From an uncultured Bradyrhizobium sp. (lineage in GTDB: Bacteria; Pseudomonadota; Alphaproteobacteria; Rhizobiales; Xanthobacteraceae), in assembly GCF_936928535.1 (NCBI RefSeq), contig NZ_CAKZHY010000079.1, forward strand, positions 1-48,462: a DNA stretch of 48,462 nt, read 5' to 3'. Under the pieces are notes generated by a model. That model made no database searches. It saw only the letters and a program-made list of their open reading frames with translations, and had not been told where the DNA came from. Made by a program: the position numbers and the translations under genes. This document shows positions 43,092 to 48,462 of this stretch, piece by piece. Every line of letters begins with the position of its first letter. Position 1 is the stretch's first letter.

Positions 43092-43694
43092 ATGAGCGAA
43101 AGGGGATTTGAACCGGGATCTGCAGGCGGCAGAAGGGGGGCTGCGCCGTATACGCTCGTCTTTATGTTTCTCCTTTTTGTTCCGGGGATGGTCTTGTTGC
43201 TCTTGGGACGAGGGCGAGGCGCTCTTCTGCCTGAGCAGCTTCTTGAATTCATGTTTCCGTTCACGGTTCTTCCCTTCGAAAAACAATTGGTTCTACTGTT
43301 TGGTGTCGGGGGAATCTCGATCGGCGATTTTGATCACGTCAATCTGTTCGAGCAGCAGTTCTTTGTCTTGTCATTTTTGTTTTTCTTCTTGGTGATGGCT
43401 CTTTGCACCGTGCATGCGGTCTCGTCTGGGACATACGGATTAGTAGGGAGGCCACGACTTTCTCTGTTCTTGCTCCCGATAGTAAGTTGCATTCTACTGC
43501 GCGAGTTTCAAATCAACGTTCTGATTGTAAACCTTGCCTCGGTGAGGAGCCCGAATTCGAAAGGGTTTCTTGCGCTCATTTTGTGGCGCGCAATCGCGCC
43601 AGAAGCACTCATCTTTGCGACTTGCTTGATATCGCTTTTCATCTGGATGCTATTGAGCATGTTTGCTCGTTCTGTCTGCGAACGCTCATCATGA
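43092..43694 (+). CDS. Hydrophobic membrane protein of unknown function
   Basis: This 200-residue predicted product has hydrophobic segments at about 20-40, 62-78, 88-112, 124-140 and 165-192, enough for four or five transmembrane helices. No family is recognised. The sequence is A+T-richer than the chromosome around it. The start has no strong ribosome binding site, and its first codons overlap a tRNA-like 3' end sequence on the other strand. It may be a real accessory gene or a remnant. It is flanked on both sides by inverted copies of the RAYT-associated motif (43012-43030 and 43828-43843). Confidence 0.42.
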   Translation: MSERGFEPGSAGGRRGAAPYTLVFMFLLFVPGMVLLLLGRGRGALLPEQLLEFMFPFTVLPFEKQLVLLFGVGGISIGDFDHVNLFEQQFFVLSFLFFFLVMALCTVHAVSSGTYGLVGRPRLSLFLLPIVSCILLREFQINVLIVNLASVRSPNSKGFLALILWRAIAPEALIFATCLISLFIWMLLSMFARSVCERSS

Positions 43695-43709
43695 CAGCCC
43701 AGCCTGTAG

Positions 43710-43843
43710 GATGGGTGGGAGCCCTTGCGAAACCCATCGCACTTGTTTCGTGGTAACGTCGCGGCATGACCGCGTACCGCCGCAACTTCGTTCCGGGTGG
43801 ATGTTTCTTCTTCACCGTCAATCTGGAATTACGGTGACAGTGC
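43710..43843 (+). pseudogene. Decayed 5' end of a REP-associated (Y1/IS200-like) transposase
   Basis: The ATG at 43766 starts MTAYRRNFVPGGCFFFTVNL, the unmistakable N-terminus of REP-associated tyrosine transposases. The frame then meets the ATTACGGTGACAGTGC motif (43828-43843) and a stop at 43835, so only about 20 codons of the gene remain. The catalytic HxH and Tyr regions are gone. A REP-type hairpin (GATGGGT / ACCCATC, 43710-43738) and the phrase GTAGGATGGGT precede it, as is usual for these genes. It shows that a mobile or domesticated RAYT unit once sat here. Confidence 0.82.
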
Positions 43844-43967
43844 ACAAAACTCCAAAGCACGAGGACACCAGCGAAAGTGTTCCTTGAGGAGGAACCCCAT
43901 CTCGACTTGCCAGTCATGGCCTTCGCCAACTAATCGTCGGCGAGGATATAGGTTGGGGATCTCTGAA

Positions 43968-44297
43968 ATGCGCATTGTTGTGTTGGCCGTGGGGCTTGTC
44001 GTGCTTTCCGGTTGTGTGAGCACCGAAGATGCCGGCGTCAGAGCGGCTAAGATGGAAGCTCAAGACGACGCGTCTTGCAGGCAGTTGTCGGCGGGCAAGG
44101 GCGCTGAGGCCTACACCCAGTGTCGTAAGAACCTTCTCTACTATCGTCAGCAAGCGGCGGTAGAGGACCAGCAAAAGGCAGAGCGCTCTCGCAGGGTATC
44201 CGAAGGGCTGATGGAGATGAGCCGGTCCCTCCAGAGTATCAACCCGCCGCCGCAGGAGGTGAACGTCAACGTCACATGCACTTTCGGGTGCCGCTAA
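43968..44297 (+). CDS. Small lipoprotein of unknown function
   Basis: This 109-residue protein has a type II signal peptide with lipobox LSGC; Cys16 would be lipidated, so the mature part is anchored to the inner or outer membrane. The body is helical and charged (QQAAVEDQQKAERSRRVSEGLMEMSRSLQSI), with two more cysteines in DDASCRQL and YTQCRKN. It ends in an unusual VNVNVTCTFGCR. GGGGA precedes the ATG. An open frame upstream to 43797 overlaps the transposase remnant and is not used. No family recognised. Confidence 0.75.
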   Translation: MRIVVLAVGLVVLSGCVSTEDAGVRAAKMEAQDDASCRQLSAGKGAEAYTQCRKNLLYYRQQAAVEDQQKAERSRRVSEGLMEMSRSLQSINPPPQEVNVNVTCTFGCR

Positions 44298-44377
44298 GCA
44301 CCTTTTTTAAGGGGCGAAGGACTTTTGATGAGGAGGCGACCCCTCACCCAAGCGAGTGCGCGGCGATCGGCGGTGAT

Positions 44378-44402
44378 GCCCTCTCCCGCAAGGGGAGAGG
44401 GC
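44378..44402. terminator. Strong hairpin between converging genes
   Basis: A perfect 10-bp stem (GCCCTCTCCC / GGGAGAGGGC, 5-base loop) lies between the converging lipoprotein and winged-helix regulator genes. It could end both transcripts, though no T-tract is present. The motif also resembles a dispersed repeat. Confidence 0.55.
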
Positions 44403-44425
44403 CCAGTAATCCGCACCGCGAGTAC

Positions 44426-44725
44426 CTACACCTGCTTCCCCGCGATGATCTCTTGTAATGTCGCGACATGCCGCGCGAAGGCGCCGCGGCCAGTGGCGGT
44501 GGCTGTTACCGTCGTCTGCGGCTTCTTGCCGACGAAGGCCTTGTCGACCGAGACGTAGCCGGCTTTCGCCAGCGTCTCGATATGGGCGCCGAGATTACCG
44601 TCGGTCGCGCCGGTGAGCTTTTTCAGCCGCGCGAATTCCAGGCCTGACGCGACAGGCAGTGCGTTCAGCGCTGCCATGATCTTCAGCCGCAGGGGCTGAT
44701 GGATGATGTCGTCGAGCTCGGCCAT
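44426..44725 (-). CDS. Winged-helix transcriptional regulator
   Basis: This 99-residue single-domain winged-helix protein is like the HTH_27/ArsR-related group. It has a DDIIHQPLRLKIMAALNAL first helix, the recognition region FARLKKLTGATDGNLGAHIETLAKAGYV and a wing with FVGKKPQTTVTATATGRGAF. Its start codon shares one base with the stop of the upstream membrane protein gene (TGATG), so the two are translationally coupled. Such pairs often have the regulator control its own operon while the membrane protein senses or responds to an envelope signal. The signal is unknown. Confidence 0.9.
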   Translation of the reverse strand: MAELDDIIHQPLRLKIMAALNALPVASGLEFARLKKLTGATDGNLGAHIETLAKAGYVSVDKAFVGKKPQTTVTATATGRGAFARHVATLQEIIAGKQV

Positions 44726-45276
44726 CAGATGCGCCGCATCCAGAGGCCGCCGACGATCAGGCCGCCGCCGTTGACGAAGGCCATCCAGAGCGGGAATGGC
44801 TCGCCGATGGTGAAGAAGCCGATCAGCGTCAGCGCGATGATGACGAGGCCGATGGCGACGAAAGCATAACCGAACCACAGACCGGCGAGCGTGTAGAACA
44901 GCATGAAATAGATGGGCCAGAAGGCGCCGAGCTCGCGCGGGCCGTAGTGACCGAGCACATTGGTGCAGATGTAGCCGAAGGCGAAGAACAGCACGAAGAC
45001 CAGAACGAGCCTGACGTCGAAGGCGGCTGGCTGTGGCTGCGACGGCGTGAGCAACCGGATCGCGATCAGGCCGCCGACACCGAGGATGTCGACGGCGGGC
45101 CAGGCGTACCGCGCGTAGAACGGCCACAGCCAGGTGACGAGGTTGCCGGCGAACACCAGAACGCCCCACCACAGCGCGGCGAGGCTAGCCAGCTCATAGA
45201 GCTGCGATTGCTTCACGCGCTGGACGATGTCGTCGATATCGGCCAGCGCTGCGGAGGCTTCCTTGCTGTCGATCAT
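44725..45276 (-). CDS. Polytopic membrane protein paired with the winged-helix regulator
   Basis: This 183-residue protein has about five or six transmembrane helices. They include LASLAALWWGVLVFAGNL, VRLVLVFVLFFAFGYICTNV and FVAIGLVIIALTLIGFFTI. A cytoplasmic N-terminal helix (about 30 residues, ADIDDIVQRVKQSQLYE) precedes them. No enzyme motif is visible. The ATG at 45276 follows GAGGA; an ATG at 45288 is also possible. It is the first gene of a two-gene operon with the regulator. Function unknown. Confidence 0.82.
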   Translation of the reverse strand: MIDSKEASAALADIDDIVQRVKQSQLYELASLAALWWGVLVFAGNLVTWLWPFYARYAWPAVDILGVGGLIAIRLLTPSQPQPAAFDVRLVLVFVLFFAFGYICTNVLGHYGPRELGAFWPIYFMLFYTLAGLWFGYAFVAIGLVIIALTLIGFFTIGEPFPLWMAFVNGGGLIVGGLWMRRI

Positions 45277-45365
45277 GTCGTTCCTCATCGAGCCGGCATT
45301 GGTGCAACATCGCGTGGGCGGTCGCCGGCAATCGCAGATGACGTTTCGTGGCACCTGAGCGCACG

Positions 45366-45498
45366 CCTCGTCCTTCGAGACGACCGCTGCGCGGTCTCCT
45401 CAGGATGAGGCTAAGTGGCATCTTTACCCTTGAAATTGCTGCCAAGCACTCAGCCCTCATCCTGAGGGCCCGCCGAAGGCGGGCGTCTCGAAGGATGG
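45366..45498. repeat. Palindromic repeat pair (CTTCGAG ... CTCAGGATGAGG)
   Basis: Unit one (about 45366-45410) reads CTCGTCCTTCGAGACG ... CTCCTCAGGATGAGG around a CGCTGCGCGG centre. Unit two (45455-45498) is the inverted counterpart CCTCATCCTGAGG ... TCTCGAAGGATGG around a GCCGAAGGCGGGC centre. They are approximately complementary. The same family is at the window ends (1-56, 48363-48462). Confidence 0.8.
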
Positions 45499-45523
45499 CC
45501 GCGAGTGAGTTTCCTGCCACGCA

Positions 45524-46534
45524 TCACGACTGCCCTGCCCCTCGCATCGCCACGTCCTCGGCGATCGCGTTCACCGCCTTCGGGTTCGTGACCATGCCCA
45601 TGTGGTTGACGCCGTCGATGATCTTGACGTCGATATCGGGCTTGATGGCCTGCACGGTCTCGGCGTATTTGGCCGAGATCATCATCTCGTCCTCAGAGCC
45701 GCCGAAGATCGTCATCGGATGCGTCACGGCGGGGAGATCGAGGCGGTAGCCGTGGGTGGCGAAGTTGCGCATCAGGCGGTCGGAATAGGTCGCCGTCAGA
45801 TAGCGTTCCGAATTCGGCGGCACCGCGAAGGCGAGCACCGGGAGCTGCGAACAGCAATCGATGCCGAGCTTGCGCAAGGCCGTGAGGCCGAGGAAGCGCG
45901 GGATGTCGGCATTGGCCCAGCCGCCGGAATGCGCGAAATTGGTCGGCGCGTCGTAGCCGAGATAGGGCGCGAGCAGCACGGTGCGGACGAACAGATCCTG
46001 GATGATCGGCGTCGCGGCGATGCGTAGCGAGAAGCCGGCGCCGGCGGAATGGCCGACCAATGTCAGCGGCAGATCAGGCGCGTTTCTGCGGACATGGGCG
46101 ACGAAGTCGACGAGATCGTCCTCGAGCTGGCCGACATAGGCGATGTCGCCATGCGTGCCCGAGCCGCCGTGACCGCGCGTATCGAGCGCCCAGGTCTCGA
46201 CGCCGTGCGCGGCAAGCGCCGCGGTCAGCGCGTGATTGACCGTGCCGGAGGAGCCGGACGAGCCATGGATGAAGATCGCTCCGCGGTCCGTCGCTGTGCC
46301 CTTCGCGGCGTAGTGCCGGTAGCCGAGCCAGGTGCCGTCGCGGGCCTGGAAGCGCTCCATCGGCGGCAAGGTGGACCAGTCGATGCCCTTGGCGGAATCC
46401 GACACCGACTGCATCTGCGGAGGCCGCTCGAGCGGCGTCGCGATCAGGGCGGTGAGGATCAGCGCCACGGCGCCGACCGCGACCAGACCCCATTTGAGCA
46501 AGCCCAAAGCACCTTTCAGCAATCGCATCGCCAT
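45524..46534 (-). CDS. Alpha/beta hydrolase (lysophospholipase-like), membrane-anchored
   Basis: This 336-residue serine hydrolase has an N-terminal hydrophobic anchor (about 10-33), so the enzyme domain is likely periplasmic. Motifs are IFIHGSSGSSG (oxyanion), LDTRGHGGSG, and the nucleophile elbow LVGHSAGAGFS. A late Asp lies in FGGSEDEM, and the catalytic His is in DGVNHMGM. The substrate may be a monoacylglycerol or lysophospholipid by similarity to monoglyceride-lipase-like proteins. The ATG at 46534 has GGGAG eight bases upstream. A palindromic element, AGAGTACTCT, lies about 50 bases upstream. Confidence 0.9.
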   Translation of the reverse strand: MAMRLLKGALGLLKWGLVAVGAVALILTALIATPLERPPQMQSVSDSAKGIDWSTLPPMERFQARDGTWLGYRHYAAKGTATDRGAIFIHGSSGSSGTVNHALTAALAAHGVETWALDTRGHGGSGTHGDIAYVGQLEDDLVDFVAHVRRNAPDLPLTLVGHSAGAGFSLRIAATPIIQDLFVRTVLLAPYLGYDAPTNFAHSGGWANADIPRFLGLTALRKLGIDCCSQLPVLAFAVPPNSERYLTATYSDRLMRNFATHGYRLDLPAVTHPMTIFGGSEDEMMISAKYAETVQAIKPDIDVKIIDGVNHMGMVTNPKAVNAIAEDVAMRGAGQS

Positions 46535-46562
46535 GGTCGCAACTCCCTGACCAGATCATCAA

Positions 46563-46592
46563 TAGAGAACTCTATATTACAGAGTACTCTTG
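46563..46592 (-). promoter_or_regulatory. Candidate operator/promoter of the hydrolase gene
   Basis: Two half-related palindromes, AGAGAACTCT and AGAGTACTCT, are seven bases apart. Together they form an inverted repeat ACTCT-N7-AGAGT. The element is AT-rich, unlike its surroundings. It lies in the short gap between the divergent hydrolase (minus) and xseA (plus) genes. It suggests binding by a small dimeric regulator; which one is unknown. Confidence 0.45.
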
Positions 46593-46653
46593 AGATCAAG
46601 GGCGGGATTCGCGCTTGCGGGCGAAAATCCTTAACGTCCCGGACGACCCCAAC

Positions 46654-48294
46654 ATGCCGAATCGTTTGCCGATGCCGCCTGCGGAACCTCTTCACAACGC
46701 GCCCGAATTCACCGTTTCCGAGCTGTCCCAGTCCCTGAAAAGGACGGTCGAGGACACCTATGGCCATGTCCGGGTCCGCGGCGAGATCTCCGGGTTTCGC
46801 GGCGCCCACTCCTCCGGCCATTGCTATTTCGCGCTCAAGGACGAGAGCGCCAAGATCGAGGCGGTGATCTGGAAGGGCGTGCACGGCCGCATGCGCTTCA
46901 AGCCCCAGGAGGGGCTCGAGGTGATCGCGACGGGCAAGCTCACCACCTATCCGGGCTCGTCGAAGTACCAGATCGTCATTGAGGCGCTGGAGCCGGCCGG
47001 CATCGGCGCGCTGATGGCGCTGATGGAAGAGCGCAAGAAGAAGCTTGCCGCCGAAGGCCTGTTCGACGAGGCGCGCAAGCAGCTGCTGCCGTGGCTCCCT
47101 GACGTGATCGGCGTGGTGACCTCGCCGACCGGCGCCGTGATCCGCGACATCCTGCATCGGCTCGAGGACCGTTTTCCGCGCCATGTGCTGGTGTGGCCGG
47201 TGAAGGTGCAGGGCGAAGGCTCGGCCGAGCAGGTCGCGGCGGCGATCCGCGGCTTCAATGCGCTGCCGGAAGGCGGCAAGATTCCGCGGCCTGATGTGCT
47301 GATCGTCGCGCGCGGCGGCGGCTCGCTGGAGGATCTCTGGTCGTTCAACGAGGAGATCGTGGTGCGGACGGCGGCCGAGAGCATGATCCCGCTGATCTCG
47401 GCGGTGGGCCACGAGACAGACATCACGCTGATCGATTTCGTCGCCGACAAGCGCGCGCCGACGCCGACGGCGGCGGCCGAGATGGCGGTGCCGGTGCGCA
47501 GCGAATTGTTCGTCGAGGTCGCTGATCTCGCGCGGCGCACGCGGGCCTATTGGCAGCGCGCACACGAAAGCCGCCGCAGCGAATTGCGCGCGGCCGCACG
47601 CGCGCTGCCTGCGGCGACGGATCTGCTGGCGATTCCGCGGCAGCGGCTGGATTCGGCCGGCAGCGCCCTGCCCCGCGGGCTCAAGGCCAACACGCATGCG
47701 CATTTCCGCAGGTTCACGGCGGCAGCTTCGAAGCTGACGCTGCGGGTGCTGCACGGCCAGATCGCGCAGGCCGATCATCGCCTCACCGTGTGCGGCGAGC
47801 GGCTCGGCCTGTCCGCACGCTCGCTGCTGCGACGGCGGCGCGACCGCTTCGCCGGGCTTGAAGTGCGGCTGCGTGCCTCGAAGCTTTCCAACGCGCAGGC
47901 GCAGCGCAACGCGATTGCCCGCCAGCGCGAGCGCACGCATCGCCTCGCCGAGCGCGCCGGTCGCGCGCTGGTCACGCTGCTGCAGCGGCTGGATGCCCGC
48001 GTCGAGAACAGCGGCAAGCTGCTCTCGGCGCTGTCCTATCGCGGCGTGCTCGCGCGCGGCTTTGCGCTGGTGCGCGATGATGCAGGGCATCCCGTACATT
48101 CGGCCGACGCGATCGGTCCCGGCGCACGCGTGGAGATCGAGTTCGCCGACGGACGCGTGGGTGCGACGGCGGATGCGGACCGGCCGGCGCCGACGGCCAA
48201 GCGCGCGCCCGCGCCGCCGAAGCCGGCGGCGCAGGAGACCAAGCCGGCACTGAGGCGCGTGGCCAAGCCGGTGGATCAGGGCAGCTTGTTCTGA
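46654..48294 (+). CDS. xseA: Exodeoxyribonuclease VII large subunit
   Basis: XseA with XseB degrades single-stranded DNA from both ends to short oligonucleotides. The 546-residue protein has an N-terminal OB fold ([25 protein letters not shown]). The catalytic domain starts with [23 protein letters not shown] and carries [21 protein letters not shown] and [29 protein letters not shown] long helical C-terminal coiled-coil region binds the small subunit. It is longer than the E. coli protein (about 456 residues) through an Ala/Pro/Lys-rich tail. The ATG at 46654 is chosen over the TTG at 46615. Confidence 0.96.
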   Translation: MPNRLPMPPAEPLHNAPEFTVSELSQSLKRTVEDTYGHVRVRGEISGFRGAHSSGHCYFALKDESAKIEAVIWKGVHGRMRFKPQEGLEVIATGKLTTYPGSSKYQIVIEALEPAGIGALMALMEERKKKLAAEGLFDEARKQLLPWLPDVIGVVTSPTGAVIRDILHRLEDRFPRHVLVWPVKVQGEGSAEQVAAAIRGFNALPEGGKIPRPDVLIVARGGGSLEDLWSFNEEIVVRTAAESMIPLISAVGHETDITLIDFVADKRAPTPTAAAEMAVPVRSELFVEVADLARRTRAYWQRAHESRRSELRAAARALPAATDLLAIPRQRLDSAGSALPRGLKANTHAHFRRFTAAASKLTLRVLHGQIAQADHRLTVCGERLGLSARSLLRRRRDRFAGLEVRLRASKLSNAQAQRNAIARQRERTHRLAERAGRALVTLLQRLDARVENSGKLLSALSYRGVLARGFALVRDDAGHPVHSADAIGPGARVEIEFADGRVGATADADRPAPTAKRAPAPPKPAAQETKPALRRVAKPVDQGSLF

Positions 48295-48362
48295 GGTGCG
48301 ATGACGGCGCTCAGTTCCCGCCGTCGTCCCGGCGGAGATGGCAGCGCGGCATCCAGCCAACC

Positions 48363-48462
48363 CGTCATCCTGAGGTGCGAGTGGTGCGATGCGTAGCATC
48401 GCACCGGGAGCCTCGAAGGATGAACGGCCCCGATGCAGCCGGGCCGTCGCCCTTCGAGGCTC
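48363..48462. repeat. Palindromic repeat at window end
   Basis: A composite of the CTTCGAG/CTCAGGATGA family: CGTCATCCTGAGG, a GGTGCGATGCG-TAG-CATCGCACC dyad, then CCTCGAAGGATGAACGG and CCGGGCCGTCGCCCTTCGAGG. The last 25 bases equal the first 25 of the window. It follows xseA and may fold at its transcript end. Confidence 0.8.

Noticed and set aside
43088..43160. A possible complete tRNA gene on the minus strand
   Set aside because: Only a T-loop-like and acceptor-like stretch is present; the T-stem does not pair and no D-arm or anticodon arm follows.

Overview
The window is chromosomal DNA of an alphaproteobacterium of the Bradyrhizobium / Rhodopseudomonas group. The evidence is high G+C coding sequence, the local gene order (ribF-ileS-lspA-M16-M16-arfB-mutL, and moaD-moaE next to pgsA), a type II lumazine synthase behind an FMN riboswitch, a TipF-like degenerate EAL protein, and a haloacid dehalogenase whose catalytic residues have the same numbers as in the Rhodopseudomonas palustris enzyme. 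Several families of short palindromic intergenic repeats, also usual in Bradyrhizobium, are scattered through it. No rRNA, complete tRNA, CRISPR array, phage or intact insertion sequence was found.

Layout. 0-6 kb: FMN riboswitch and ribH2 (minus strand), a noncoding stretch rich in GANTC sites, a YbjN-domain gene, proC, an FlK-like thioesterase, a 4-oxalocrotonate tautomerase homologue, hisS and a DUF2314 protein. 6-10 kb: ilvE, divergent from a marR-ompR-envZ-type regulatory operon. 10-12.6 kb: four genes for small exported proteins, including a DUF3617 protein and an RNase T2. 12.6-17 kb: rlmJ, a cold-shock protein, an outer-membrane beta-barrel protein and uvrC. 17-19.5 kb: tightly coupled pgsA-moaD-moaE-prmB. 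19.5-24.2 kb: a holin-like membrane protein, a YihY/BrkB membrane protein, the TipF-like protein, a HAD hydrolase and a CheY-like regulator. 24.4-39.7 kb: housekeeping genes ribF, ileS, lspA, an exported acidic protein, two M16 peptidase subunits, arfB, mutL, rsmD, an rluB-type pseudouridine synthase with a very long R/D/G-rich tail, tadA and a fluoroacetate-dehalogenase homologue. 39.9-41.2 kb: purD. 41.2-44.3 kb: an accessory patch of lower G+C. 44.4-48.3 kb: a membrane protein / winged-helix regulator pair, an alpha/beta hydrolase and xseA.

How genes work together. Two flavin steps appear: ribH2 makes lumazine under FMN control, and ribF converts riboflavin to FMN and FAD. Translation and RNA maturation are heavily represented (hisS, ileS, tadA, rsmD, rluB-type, rlmJ, prmB, arfB), as is DNA repair (uvrC, mutL, xseA). 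The most notable functional inference is that both an FlK-type thioesterase and a fluoroacetate-dehalogenase homologue with intact catalytic residues occur here, about 36 kb apart. They suggest handling of fluoroacetate or other haloacetates.

The accessory patch between purD and the xseA side carries a protein with a possible PD-(D/E)XK nuclease core, a small membrane protein and a lipoprotein. It also holds the decayed start of a REP-associated (Y1-type) transposase with three copies of its typical ATTACGGTGACAGTGC motif. This is the best candidate for something undescribed, but no complete known defence or mobile system can be named from the sequence alone.
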